A stretch of 64,000 nt of DNA, taken from NCBI GenBank assembly GCA_025200525.1, contig CM045759.1, positions 6,324,001 to 6,388,000 of the forward strand, given 5' to 3'. The notes under the pieces were generated by a model, which ran no database searches, was not told where the DNA came from, and was given only the letters and a program-made list of their open reading frames with translations. Origin of the DNA: Camellia lanceoleosa. Lineage: Eukaryota > Streptophyta > Magnoliopsida > Ericales > Theaceae. Shown piece by piece: positions 10,496-21,879 of this stretch. The translations under genes were made by a program, and so were the position numbers. Position 1 is the stretch's first letter. Every line of letters begins with the position of its first letter.

Positions 10496-12948
10496 TGTAA
10501 TAACCCTCGCCACTGGTTACCGAATAACTACTGATTACTGATAAACTAAGACTGATTATGACTGATAATTGAATTGATCGAAATACTGAATTGACCGACT
10601 GAAATCTGAAACTGAATTGATTGCCTGTATCTGTTTGAATGGCATTTTATCTGTTCGACTGTTTAATTATCTGTTCAGTCTTTGTGTTTAAACTACAAAT
10701 TGAAGGTCTTATCGGCGGCCGAACCTGAAATTGATTAACGTTTTATGATTATTGGAATTTATGTGATTTTATGATGTATTTATCCGAAATGTGATTTGGT
10801 ATGACTAAATTAAATTAAATGATGATAAATTACATAAGTTGCCTTATTTACGGAATTGCCATATGAGTGGCCCACTCAATATAGCACAATTGAGCCTTAT
10901 TACACTTAATCAAAACATTTTCCTCAGCCTCATTTCTTGTTTCTGTCGACTAGAGAGAGGGAGATAAGGGAGAGAGTTAGTTTTCATCTCATTTTGCTTG
11001 TGAATTGCTTGGAGACTTGGTGATCTTAGAGGATAATTGTAAATTGAGCTCCTGCACCACTAATTCAAGACCTAGGTATGAATTTCAACCACCCATTGTT
11101 GTATTTAAGGTTGATTCGTGCAAGGTTCATGCCAAATTAGAGAGCTAAGTCATGTCTTAGTGTTAGCATATTAAATTAAAGCTCATTCCATGCATGCATG
11201 TTTGAATTGTTAAGTTTTGAGGTCATAGTTCATGATTTCATTACATGCATGTCCATATTTTGAGAATAGTCCATGATTCCATCTTGTTTTGAAAGGAATG
11301 AGCTCATTTGAGCAAGCATTTGAAGCTTTGAAATGATTTGAATTCATGCATGTTTGCATGTTCTTGTTGTTCATGAAAATTGGTTTGAAATCGAGTTTGA
11401 ATTAAACACCCTTGGGCCTTGATTTCCCAAATTGAGCTTTAAATCAAGTCATTCTATGTGTTTACAAGTGTTTTCCAGAAAATTAGCCCAAGAGGTTCGA
11501 ATTTGATGCATGAGAAGTTGATTTTGAGATTGAGGTTCAAATCTGGAAATTCCAGAATTTGGACTCACGCTCGAGGAGGGATTCCACGCTCGAGCGTACC
11601 CTCTGTGATCACGACGTCCGCTCAAGCGAAGAAGATGGCGCTCGAGCGTGAAATGTGTGCATCCAGTACTTTGCATGAGTTCACAGTCCGCTCGAGCGAA
11701 GACTTGTGTCTTACGCTCGAGCGAAGGTCGAGCGTCCATCGGGCGTAAATTTTGAGCATCCAGTATTTTTACTGTAGCACGCAGTCCGCTCGAGCGACGG
11801 AATTCACGCTCAAGCGGAGACCCTTTGTCTGCATGTCCGCTCGAGCGTAGAAAGCCACGCTCGAGCGAGACCCCTGTTTTCTGGAAATTTTGTTAAGTGT
11901 TTAAAAGTGCATCTTTGCATCCTCTTTCCATCCTAGGTATTCCTAGGGCATATTTAAGGCATCTTAAAGAGGATATAGATGTAGAATACACTAGGGCAAA
12001 TTAAGGATTAAGTTATTATCTTTCCCAACTGTGAAACTTAGTGTGTGTTCACTCTGTTAACTTTATAGGGTTGGCATTCCGAGGCGACGCTCTAGCTTAC
12101 TGTAGCCCAGAACTCTGTGAGTAACAATTGTGTAAAGATATGTTCAACTGAGAATGTTTTCTGACTGTTTTTCTAAACTATTTACTGTTTACTGAATGAA
12201 TGTATGTCCTATATTACGAATCGTCGTGGCATCCTTAGTACCCTTTATCAGCATCTGAGATCTCTGTCGGTTCCCTCGTGGAACCACTACTGTTTACTGA
12301 TTGATGGCCATCATTTACTGTTCGGTCTTTTAAGACCTACTGTTTACTGTTATGCTAATGGATGTACCATATATGACCGTTTACTATACTGAACAACTGG
12401 TATACTGAATTGAAATGAACTGTTTTCATTACTGTAAGGACATTCATTATAAATCTCTTTACGCATTGTGTTATTCACTGGGCTTTAGCTCACTGCTCAT
12501 ATATATATGTAGGTGTACAGGCACCGGACCAACACCAGAAGCGTCGAGGTAACTCGAGTTTTGTCAAGCCAACCACTGTGCCTCACTGCGAGGTTCCGAG
12601 CCTGCCAAGCTATGGCTTAGGGGTGTTTGTATTTTTCCCCCGTCGGTCTCTGTAAGCGTTTTGTTTACTGTATAGACTGTACTATACTGTTTAATAGGGT
12701 TTTAGTCCCTGCTCTGAATGATTTTATACAATGTACATACTGTTTTGTCATTGCCTGTATAAATGTATGAAAAATCTTTTTGCATACAGACTGTCACAGC
12801 TCATTGGACATTGTTTATTTACTGTTTTGGCTTCCACCATGCCCCTGTACTCTGTTTTACTACGCTACTATTAAGTAGGCCTTCGGTAATCTAGGATTAC
12901 TGGCCGGTTACGGTGCTAAACCCATAGGGGCGGGTTTGGGTCGTGACA
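10496..12948 (+). mobile_element. Solo Gypsy LTR, 2,453 bp
   Basis: Starts TGTAATAACC and ends GGGTCGTGACA, with canonical TG...CA ends and 5-bp duplications. There is no internal region, so it is a product of LTR-LTR recombination. Its last ~90 bp (ACTGGCCGGTTACGGTG, CCCATAGGGGCGGG) match the LTR ends of elements 2 and 3, and its middle shares CATCCAGTACTTT blocks with them. It is therefore a diverged member of that LTR group. It carries a palindrome array (11568-11868), candidate splice signals (donor 11076, acceptor 12068, donor 12117, acceptor 12512) and repeated TACTGTTTACTG phrases at about 12180-12360. The reading frames at 11449-11748 are only translations of the array. Confidence 0.93.
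11568..11868. repeat. CGCTCGAGCG palindrome array (solo LTR)
   Basis: About seven exact GCTCGAGCG copies plus several one-base variants (GCTCAAGCG, GCTCGAGGA) in ~300 bp. Most are preceded by TCC or CA. CATCCAGTACTTT and CATCCAGTATTTT lie between sub-blocks, as in element 2. The array lies inside candidate intron 1 of this LTR. Confidence 0.9.
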
Positions 12949-12953
12949 CATAT
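12949..12953. repeat. Target-site duplication CATAT, right copy
   Basis: Right partner of 10491-10495, flanking the solo LTR. Confidence 0.95.
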
Positions 12954-13763
12954 ACATAATCTATCGATACATACATTTGATGTATTATTCCAACCGTCAT
13001 ATTCGATGACATATTAAATTGATTAGTTTTAGTTTGCCTAATCATCATGCATTGTCTATAACAATCAAGACTATCCTCCACCGATAACCCGAAAGCAATT
13101 ATCTCTAAACAGAAAATAATTACATCAACAGATAATTTATCAACAATTTTCAAAGGTGAGTGATTAATAAATCCAACTACACCATTCCATCTCATATTAC
13201 GCCAATTTCATTGACTTCAACTTAATTTCATAATTCCATAATTTCCCAAATTAATTACATGAATTAATTTGTCATAACAATTTAGGGCTTTTTCTCCCTT
13301 TTCTCAATATTGGCCCAAAGGCCCAACATAACTTTAATAACATCAATACTGTCATTTTAAGACCCAAAATATACATTTATGAGTCAAAATAACAAAATCC
13401 CTCTTTGATCATTTGAAACCCTAACACCCAAAATCACCCCACTTCAACATTAAATCAAAATGATAAAATATTTATGTCAAAGATCATAAAAATGAGTAGT
13501 TATCCCTACCTCAAATTCGGAGCTCAAAAGAGAAGATGAAGAAAACTCAAAGTGCTCCAAAGACCAAACTTTTCGGATCAAAATGAAGAGCAAAACCAAC
13601 CCCACACTTTTTGTAAAAGAACCAAGATAGAAGATCAATAGATCTAGATGATATTGAAGAGAGAAGTTGAAATCTAGAGAGAGAGGCTCTCAAATCTGTG
13701 TTTGGGAAAGTAAGAGAGAGAAAGAAAATCAAAAAGTGATCCAAAAAGATGAAATCCCGAAGT

Positions 13764-13772
13764 GTTATAAAA
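13764..13772 (-). promoter_or_regulatory. TATA box of element 1 LTR (left copy)
   Basis: Minus-strand reading TTTTATAAC, about 10 bp downstream (element sense) of the last palindrome of the array. The right LTR has the better TTTTATAAG at 21364-21372. A pyrimidine-rich, leader-like stretch follows in element sense. The palindromes thus lie just upstream of the presumed promoter in this family. Confidence 0.55.
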
Positions 13773-13779
13773 GTCGCCC

Positions 13780-14079
13780 CACTCGAGCGTCAAACAGAGA
13801 CTCATGCTCGAGCGTCAAAAACGCCGCTTGAGCGTCGATTGCACACCTGCAGAAGTTTTGCAGACATGGTCCCCGCTCGAGCGTCAAACTCCCCGCTTGA
13901 GCGGAGAAACAAAAAAAAAGGGTCACGCTCGAGCGTCAAAACTCTCGCTCGAGCATCCGAAGACCTACAGAGAAAAATACTGGGAGATGGAAATTCTCGC
14001 TCGAGCGTCAAAACGCTCGCTCAAGCGGAGAAGCAAAATCATAGGGCCCGCTCGAGCGTCAAAAGCCCCGCTTGAGCGT
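13780..14079. repeat. CGCTCGAGCG palindrome array (element 1, left LTR)
   Basis: About a dozen copies or near-copies of CGCTCGAGCG, often paired at ~10-bp spacing (spacers such as TCAAACTCCCC). Many differ by a single transition (GCTTGAGCG, GCTCAAGCG, GCTCGAGCA), as expected from decay of methylated CpG. Open frames in several phases here are low-complexity artefacts of the array. Confidence 0.92.
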
Positions 14080-14266
14080 GAAGGCCAAAATCTGGGCATC
14101 AACTTTTGGTTCCAACGCACAACCAACCTATTTCAAACCTGCCTAACACAACCCAAGACTTAAATACAAAGAGTAAGGGAAGGAAATGAGAATGATATAA
14201 CAACACAACCACAGAACCAAGTCCGGAATACAATATACAAAGGAAGGGAAAACCGGGATCGCTATA

Positions 14267-14283
14267 ACCTTCCCCCCTTAAAG
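14267..14283 (-). other. Polypurine tract of element 1
   Basis: The minus strand reads TTTAAGGGGGGAAGGT directly before the 3' LTR start (TATAGCGATCC). This is the usual plus-strand priming site for reverse transcription, and its place sets the inner LTR border. Confidence 0.8.
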
Positions 14284-14682
14284 AATTTCATCCCTGAAAT
14301 TAAGTACAAGTTTTCAAAAAACAAGTTTTTCTCCATTCTCAACAATATTACAATTCATTACTCAACAACTTGACCCATTACCGGTCATTCCATCTCTATT
14401 CAAGAAGCGTTTCTCAATATAAATTCAATATGCGTTATTAGCATGCTTTCCCTTGAAATTTACCAATTTCAACACATTTTTCACAATTCCATATCATATT
14501 CAATGTTCATGATATATTTCCATTTCTACAATACGTTCAACATATGCAATGTTACATTAAACCTCCTTTTCCAGGCAAGTTTCAAAATACTTCCATAAAT
14601 CAAAACATACACAATGTTTTATAACTCAAGACATATTTAATGCTCTTAAAGTTCATCAATATTACAAAATCCCAATACATGG

Positions 14683-15366
14683 TTAAACATTTACAAACAA
14701 GTCCGGATATTTCTCACGGACATCCACCTCACGTTCCTAAGTGGCTTCCTCCACTCCGCGATGTTTCCACAAAACCTTTACTAAAGGAATGGTCGTGCCT
14801 CGCAAGACTTGATCTCGCCTATCCAAGACTCGAACCGGTCTCTCCTCATACGAGATATCCTTGTCAACCTCCAAATCAGTCCAATCCAGCACATGGGACG
14901 GATCCGGCTCATACTTCCGAACCATACTAACATGAAATACATTATGCACTGCGGATAACTGTGGCGGCAAAGCTAAACGGTACGCCACCTCCCCAACCCT
15001 CTCAAGGATCTCAAAGGGACCAATAAACCGAGTGGACAACTTTCCACTCTTCCCAAACCTCATCAAACCTCGCCTAGGTGATATTTTCAGAAAAACATGA
15101 TCACCCATTTCAAATGCCAAAGGCCTCCTCCAACGGTCGGCATAACTCTTTTGGCGACTCTGGACTGTAACAAGCCTCCTATGGATAAGCTCAACTTTCT
15201 CCATCGTTTCCCTCACCAACTCCGGGCCCAACAAAGGTGCATCACCCACCTCGGCCCAACAAACTGGAGACCTACACGGTTGGCCATACAAGGCCTCAAA
15301 CGGTGCCATACTGATACTCGACTGAAAACTGTTGTTGTAGGCAAACTCCACCAAGGCCTCTCCCAC
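14683..15366 (-). pseudogene. Element 1 integrase C-terminus and chromodomain
   Basis: Last part of pol. It contains the third integrase catalytic region (LVEFAYNNSFQSSI, MAPFEALYG), the GPY/F-like segment (FIGPFEILERVGEVAYRLALP) and a chromodomain (VRVLDRRDQVLRGTTIPLVK, then VLWKHRGVEEAT). In the family the chromodomain directs insertion towards particular chromatin. A stop stands where a Trp is expected after EEAT (TGG to TAG); the frame can then be followed through KYPDLFVNV to TAA at 14683-14685. It is frameshifted relative to the integrase core upstream. Confidence 0.88.
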
Positions 15367-15443
15367 ATCCCACTAAAGTCAAGGACACAACCTCGAAGCA
15401 TATCCTCAAGGATCTGAATAGTACGCTCGGACTGCTCGTCAGT

Positions 15444-16741
15444 CTAAGGATGATAAGCCGTGCTAAAGGTCAATCTAGTGCCCAAGGCACTCTGCAAACT
15501 CTGCCACAACCTAGCAGTAAAACGAGGATCTCTATCTGAGACGATCGACACTAGGACCCCGTGCAACCTCACTATCTCCCGAACATACAAGTTGGCAAGA
15601 TGATCTACCGAATCTCTCACGCACATAGGGATGAAGTGCGCCGACTTAGTCAACCGGTCTACAACTACCCAAATAGCATCACTACACGCTGAGTCTTCGG
15701 AAGACCTACAACGAAGTCCATAGTAACATGCTCCCATTTCCACTCGGCTATAGGCAAGGGTTGCAACAAACCCGCTGGCCTCTGATGTTCGGCCTTCACT
15801 TGCTGACAAGTAAGGCACTTCGATACGAAAATTTCCACATCTCTCTTCATACCCCGCCACCAAAACTGGCGACCCAAATCACGATACATCTTGGTGCCTC
15901 CCGGATGCACTGCAAGGCGTGAATGGTGAAACTCTCGGAGTACCTCCTCTCGGCAAGACTCCAGCACAAACAAGCAGTCTCGGTATCTCACACTCAAGTC
16001 GGGATACACAGACAAACCCTTCTCAACCTTTCCACTGGAGATCTTCTCTCGAAGGGATTCTACCTCAAGGTCACCTCTCCGTGACTCTAACACTCGAGTC
16101 ACAAGTGTAGGCTGCGCAATAACAGAAAATAAGGCCGCGGCCTCAACGGATTCGCCCAGAAGCAAATCAAACTCGCCAACTGCGCCCAACATCTCCCATT
16201 CCCGGATGGCTATACAAGCTACATCACTAATGGATTTCCTACTAAGGGCATCGGCCACAACATTGGCCTTTCCCGGATGATAGTGCAACTCGAAGTCGTA
16301 ATTCTCAATGAACTCCATCTACCTCCTCTACCTCAAATTCAAGTCTCTCTGTGTAAATAGATACTTCAAACTCTTATGATCCGAGAATACCTCGAATCTC
16401 TCACCATAAAGGTAATGCCTCCAAATCTTTAAAGCAAAAATGACGGCTGCTAACTCTAAGTCACGTGTAGGGTAATTCCTCTAATGTATTTTCAACTGAC
16501 GTGAGCCATAAGCTACCACCTTCCCCTTTTACATCAACATACAACCCAAACCCTCTCGTGAGGCATCACAATAAACCACATAACCCAAACCTCTCTCCGG
16601 AATAATCAAAATTGGAGCGGTGGTCAATCTAACCTTCAACTCTTGGAACGACTTTTCACAGGTCTCCCTCTAAACAAACTTGACCCCTTTCCACGTCAAT
16701 CTAGTCAATGGCGAAGCTAGCCTAGAGAAACCCTTCACAAA
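15444..16741 (-). pseudogene. Element 1 RNase H and integrase core
   Basis: Two overlapping frames (16318-15665 and 15863-15444), with a broken RNase H stretch before them. Visible motifs are the end of RNase H (HYHPGKANVVADALSR), the integrase HHCC zinc-binding domain (His pair at HHSRLAVHPG, Cys pair in [11 protein letters not shown]), then the core with [13 protein letters not shown] (first Asp) and [10 protein letters not shown] (second Asp). The frameshift falls near 15700-15860. The function in an intact element is to remove the primer and insert the cDNA. Confidence 0.88.
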
Positions 16742-17695
16742 CTAGCGATAATACCTAGCTAATCCCAGAAAACTGCGGATTTCAAAAACACTCTTAGGCT
16801 GTGCCCAATCCTGCACTGCCTCTATCTTGGATGTATTAATAGACACCCCTTCCCCGGAAACCACATGGCCTAAGAACTTGACCTCTCCTAGCCAGAATTC
16901 ACACTTTCCAAACTTTGCATACAGCCTATGGGCTCTAAGAAACTCAAGCACCACTCTCAAGTGTTCCTCGTGCTCCTCCTCCGAAGGTGAATAAATCAAG
17001 ATGTCGTCCACGAAAACGACCACAAAATGATCTAAGAATTCCCGGAATATCCGGTTCATCAAATCCATAAACACTGCTGGTGCATTGGTGAGCCCAAAAG
17101 GCATCACCAGAAACTCATAGTGGCCATACCGCGTATGGAATGCCGTCTTAGGAATATCCTCCTCCCTGACCCTCAGCTGGTGGTAACCCGACCTCAAGTC
17201 TATCTTAGAGAAACAACGGGAACCCTTCAACTGGTCAAACAAATCATCTATACGGGGCATAGGGTATTTATTCGTAACCGTAGCCCGATTCAATTTCCGG
17301 TAATCGATACAAAGCCTCAAGGCACCATCTTTCTTTTTAGCAAAGAGGGCTGGTGCTCCCCACGGCAAAACACTAGGACGAATAAAGCCCTTATCTAGCA
17401 ACTCTTGGAGTTGAATCTTCAACTCACTCAACTCGGCTGGGGCAAAACGGTAAGGTGCCATAGAAATCAGCGCTGTGCTAGGCACTAAATCAATGGAGAA
17501 CTCTATCTCTCGATGAGGTGGCAAACTAACAAGATCCTCGAGAAAGACGTCCAAGTACTCACAAACCACTCTCGGCAACTCAACCCCGGTCTCATCACAC
17601 TCACTACTCATAAGGCTAGCGAGAAGACCACTAAGCTCACTCCATCCTCGCGGATCATACACCGGTGGCAACAGACTACTAACCCGATCCCCCAA
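16742..17695 (-). pseudogene. Element 1 reverse transcriptase
   Basis: Open for 317 codons. It carries the full fingers-palm core: [33 protein letters not shown] (catalytic Asp at residue ~166), [12 protein letters not shown] and [10 protein letters not shown] (Asp pair at ~230-231). The catalytic triad is intact. It is bounded by a TAG (CGC TAG, after LARYYR) and by a frameshift from the protease frame upstream at about 17700-17750. It copies element RNA into cDNA in virus-like particles. Best preserved pol part of this element. Confidence 0.93.
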
Positions 17696-18113
17696 GAAAT
17701 GAAAACAATCCCGTCAAGGTACATATCACCCTTGGCGGTAATAATAATAATGTTCGGTATGACGATAGCCAGTCCATACCCAAAATAACATCAAAACCCG
17801 ACATAGCCATAACTACAAAAGGAAATGGAAGTCGACGGTCGGCGACCTCTATATTACAGCCCCGATACCCTTGCTTCAAAATCAATTCACCCCCAACAGG
17901 TGATACTACATAAATAGGAGATGCTAACTGTGCCAACTCCAAACCCAAAATAGATGCAAATGCAGCAGATATAAAAGAATGGGATGCACCCGTATCAATC
18001 AACACATTAGTAACCGAGTTGCAAAACAAAAAGGTACCTCTCACAACTGATGGAGCCAGTACTAGCTCTTGTGCGGTAACAGCATACACACGCCCTGTAG
18101 GCCCTTGATCCAC
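17679..18113 (-). pseudogene. Element 1 aspartic protease
   Basis: Retropepsin-like protease with the active-site box LIDTGASHSFIS and the later hydrophobic box [10 protein letters not shown]. It follows gag in the same frame after a TAG at 18114-18116 and overlaps the RT frame by 17 bp after a frameshift. It would process the Gag-Pol polyprotein. Confidence 0.9.
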
Positions 18114-19310
18114 CTACTCACCTCTCGGAGTAAAAGACTGTTGCACAGACTGGGACAATGAAGCCCCCTGATTGGCCCTCGAGGCCTGAATTGACTGAGC
18201 TGGCTGAAAACTCTGCCTCGACCCAAATGCACCAGATGTGCCACTCAACTGCGGGCAAAACCTCTTCAGGTGCCTTGCCTGACCACACTGATAACAAGAC
18301 AGTGGCTGACCTCTGTCCTGACTCTGGCTCTGAGGTCGAGCCGAAGATGAAGCTACTCTCTCACCTCCTCCCCTCTGTGGGCAAGCTGGAGACTTGTGGC
18401 TCAGTTGACCACACTTATAACAGGTGACGTCTCCCTGACTGCCTCTCATAGAGCCTGAACTCAGCACTACAAAGGTAGACCTCACAAAAGCACCCTGGGA
18501 CTGTTGAGGGTTAGCACCCCTCTGCCTCCTACCGTCTCCTTGACCATCCTGACTCCTCTTGGAGCCTCTCTGCCTCTCCTCCTTCTCATGCATCATAATC
18601 TCCATATGGGCTGCGACATCTACAAGGCGCCCAACTCTCGTCTTGAGGCCATGCCTCAACTTCTTCTCAAACTCCAGACAACGACGTTCCTCAGACGCCA
18701 CTAGCTCCGGTGCAAACCTGGACAAACTAGTAAATGCGGCCTAAAACTTGGCCACTGAAGAACTCAACTGCTTAAGCTGGCAGAACTGATCTCTCAACTT
18801 CTCCCTGACAGCGGGAGATAGAAACTTCTCCTGGAAGGCACCCACGAAGTCCTCCCAAGTACCACCAATACGGCCCCTCATGAACTTCCACCACTGACCC
18901 GCATCTTCCTTCAACGGGAAAGACGCCAAGGTCACCTTCAAAGACCCGTCTTCGATGCCAAGCTTCTCAAACGTCTTCGTTATCTACTCCAACCACTCAT
19001 CAGCCTTAAGTGGCTCTTTCGGATCCCCAACAAACTTATCCGGATTAGACCGGAAGAACTCCCTCTTCAGAAATGAAGGCCCTGCCTCTGCAACATGGGC
19101 ATGGGCTTGATTCTCAACCCTGAGAATGCCCAAGGACTCCCTCAAAGCTCCTGCCATCTCGCAGGCTAAGGCACCCATGGCCTGCTGACTTACTGGCTCG
19201 GCCATATTGGCCTGACCAACTCCCTCCTGCTGCTCCAGAATCTCATCCGGTATAGGCACCTCCTGCCTCCTAGGCCTACCTCACCTACCACCACGTCCTC
19301 GTCCTGACAT
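18114..19310 (-). pseudogene. Element 1 Gag
   Basis: Start chosen at the ATG read from 19310, which gives MSGRGRGG; a TGA follows at codon ~9 (CGA decay), and the frame reopens to 18984. The retrotransposon gag core is at 18741-19080 (FPLKEDAGQWWKFMRGRIGG, then FLSPAVREKLRDQF). Stops lie at ~18981 and ~18738. Downstream are a Gln/Ser-rich linker and two CCHC zinc knuckles (CYKCGQLSHKSPAC and CYQCGQARHLKRFC). All pieces are in one frame. Gag forms the particle and packages RNA. Confidence 0.88.
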
Positions 19311-19698
19311 CCTAATAAAGGTAACGAAGAACGTTAGCACATTCATAAATGTGCCGAAGCTACAACACTTGTGTCCTAATGCATGGACAACAATAATTCA
19401 TTCCACATAAGCACATAATCACATAAGCACCTACGAATTTCATTTCCGGATAATGATAGTCCCAAGGCGTCACTAGAGTTCCGGTCAGAAATAGCATTGA
19501 TAAAGTGCTTTTCCAACAAGACCCACAGAAACCCAAGGATCCAATCAACATCCTAGAAATTAAATCCCATACCCAAGTAATCACATAAGCATGTTATCAC
19601 ATAAGCACATAACATTACATGTAAGTCTCTAACAAGCGAGACAAACCCATTGTGATACTAATCACTTCCCACGTGCCCAAAATATTCAAACCCGGTAC

Positions 19699-19710
19699 GC
19701 TCTGATACCA
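19699..19710 (-). other. Primer-binding site of element 1
   Basis: The minus strand reads TGGTATCAGAGC, complementary to the 3' end of initiator-Met tRNA, three bases after the 5' LTR end (TTACA). This sets the inner border of the right LTR and the element's direction. Confidence 0.95.
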
Positions 19711-21363
19711 AGTTGTAACGCCCTCAAAATAATACGTAAAACCCATCAATCTTGACATGCGTAAACGTAAGAGAAAGAAGCATAATTACATTTCATCAGA
19801 GTATTCATTACAGAATGTGTTACATGTTGACAACAAAAGTAAATGCCCTAAGGGCTTACAACTTTCCAGGCCGACACCTGGTCACAAAAGAGTGAGTACT
19901 AACTCAACACAGATAATAAGCCCTTGGCTTGATATACATGTAATACAAAAATGTAATCACAAAAGACGTCCCAGCCACTAAGCCTCTCAAGCTACGTCCT
20001 TGGAGGTGGCGTGCTACCTATACCTGAAAATGATGTCCCATATACGGTGAGCCAACGCCCAGTAGAAATATGCTAAACATAATATGAGCAATAACTAAAA
20101 CATCAGTATTTGATAAATGTTTAACTCACATAAATCAATTCATAACCCATTGTAATTACATGACAAATGTATCCATGTTTCATTCCGTTTTCCATTTCTT
20201 AACCCTGGCTCAGAACTTGGCCATATACTTTAAGTGAGATTATATCTCATATCAATAATGCTTCCATTTCAATTGAGATAACAACTCAAATTAAACACTT
20301 CATAATTCACATTAGACACACATAATTGCTGTATCAATCTCAAATAAAACATTTCAGTACTTCATATATGATACACAGATTTGCTGTATCAATACTTCAA
20401 TAGATACACATATTTGCTGTATCGATGGAGTCCATCCCCTATCTCCTCCAAAACATTATCTAGTTTAGGAGTCCATCCCCTATCTTTCCCTAAACCGTGG
20501 AGTACATCCCCTATCTTCTCCCACACAACACAATGTGTATAAACACATATCATATACATAATCAATCGATACATACATTTGATGTATTATTCCAATCGTC
20601 ATATTCGATGACATATTAAATTGATTAGTTTTAGTTCACCTAATCATCATGCATTGTCTACAACAATCAAGACTATCCTCCACCGATAGCCCAAAGCAAT
20701 TATCTCTAAACAGAAAATAATTACATCAACAGATAATTTATCAACAATTTTCAAATGTGAGTGATTAATGAATCCAACTCCACAATTCCATCTCATATTA
20801 CGCCAATTTCATTGATTCCAACTTAATTTCATAATTCCATAATTTCCCAAATTAATTACATGAATTAATTTGTTATAACAATTCAGGGCTTTTTCCCCAT
20901 TTTCTCAATATTGACCCAAAGGCCCAACATAACTTTAATAACATCAATACTGTCATTTTAAGACCCAAAATATACATTTATGAGTCAAAATAACAAAACC
21001 CCTCTTTGATTATTTGAAACCCGAACACCCAAAATCACCCCACTTCAACATGAAATCAAAATGACAAAATATTTATGTCAAAGATCATAAAAATGAGTAG
21101 TTATCCCTACCTCAAATTCGGAGCTCAAGAGAGAAGATGAAGAAAACTCAAAGTGCTCCTAACACCAAACTTTTCGGATCAAAATGAAGAGCAAAACCAA
21201 CCCCACACTTTTTGTAAAGGAACCAAGGTAGAAGATCAATAGATCTAGATGATATTGAAGAGAGAAGTTGAAATCTAGAGAGAGAGGCTGTCAAATCTGT
21301 GTTTGGGAAAGTAAGAGAGAGAAAGAAAATCAAAAGTGATCCAAAAAGGTGAAATCCTGAAGT

Positions 21364-21372
21364 CTTATAAAA
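21364..21372 (-). promoter_or_regulatory. TATA box of element 1 (5' LTR)
   Basis: Minus-strand TTTTATAAG. It lies between the palindrome array (upstream in element sense) and a CT-rich leader (TTTCTTTCTCTCTCTTAC). This is the most likely core promoter of the element. Confidence 0.6.
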
Positions 21373-21379
21373 GTCGCCC

Positions 21380-21694
21380 CGCTCGAGCGTGGAAACCCCC
21401 GCTCGAACGTCAGACACAGACTCACGCTCGAGCGTCAAAAACGCCACTCGAGCATCGATTGGACACCTGCAGAAGTTTTCCAGACATGGTCCCCGCTCGA
21501 GCGTCAAACTCCCCGCTCGAGCGGAGGAACAAAAACAAAGGGTCACGCTGAAAGGCCAAAACTCCCGCGCCGGCGTCCAAGACTGCAGAGAAAAATATCG
21601 GTGATGGAAATTCACGCCGAAAGGCCAAAACGCCGCCGAGGAGAAGAAAAATCATAGGGCCCGCTCGAGCATCAAAAGCCCTACTCTAGCGTGA
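21380..21694. repeat. CGCTCGAGCG palindrome array (element 1, right LTR)
   Basis: Same array as 13780-14079 but with a block of complex differences at about 21545-21645. Where the left copy has GCTCGAGCGTC, this copy reads GCTGAAAGGCC, GCGCCGGCGTC or GCCGAAAGGCC. Outside this block the two LTRs differ only by scattered single changes. Confidence 0.88.
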
Positions 21695-21879
21695 AGGCCA
21701 AAATCTGGGCATCAACTTTTGGTTCCAAGGCGCAACCAACCTATTTCAAACCTGCCCAACACAACCCAAGACTCAAATACAAAGAGTAAGGAAAGGAAAT
21801 GAGAATGAGACAACAACACAACCATGGAACCAAGTCTGGAATACAATATACAAAGGAAGGGAAAATCGGGATCGCTATA

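Larger units (their letters stand above)
9715..14266 (-). repeat. 3' LTR of element 1, interrupted and truncated
   Basis: Matches the right LTR (19714-21879) almost throughout. It begins at the equivalent of about 19809, so ~95 bp starting TGTAACGCCC are missing at the left end. A 2,453-bp solo LTR plus a 5-bp duplication interrupts it at 10496-12953. It has two copies of a 33-bp unit (TGCTGTATCAATACTTCAAT and on; 10288, 10321) where the right LTR has one. The palindrome array is at 13780-14079. Confidence 0.9.
9715..21879 (-). mobile_element. Ty3/Gypsy chromovirus, element 1 (Tekay/Del-like)
   Basis: LTR retrotransposon on the minus strand: 5' LTR 19714-21879, primer site 19699-19710, gag-pol 19310-14683, polypurine tract ~14267-14283, 3' LTR 9715-14266. 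The order protease, RT, RNase H, integrase and a C-terminal chromodomain identifies a chromovirus; the long LTRs suggest the Tekay/Del lineage (inference). The 3' LTR lacks about the last 95 bp of the element and carries a nested solo LTR. No target duplication can be read because that end is lost. The element is dead: stops and frameshifts occur throughout gag-pol. Confidence 0.9.
19714..21879 (-). repeat. 5' LTR of element 1
   Basis: 2,166 bp. In element sense it begins TATAGCGATCC and ends GGCGTTACA, so its ends are TA...CA instead of TG...CA; the left LTR also starts TATAGC. In element sense it holds the palindrome array (21694-21380), a TATA box (21372-21364), a pyrimidine-rich leader, a candidate splice donor (GAG/GTAGGG, GT at 21110-21109) and acceptor (TTTTCAG/GTA, AG at 20025-20024). 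Confidence 0.9.

Noticed and set aside
13749..14163. Overlapping open frames with RSSVK/ARASK/LERR-type repeats (also 11449-11748, 21148-21655, 26388-26767, 33818-34268, 55663-55971)
   Set aside because: They are translations of the CGCTCGAGCG array, open on both strands and in several frames; no family, no conserved start.
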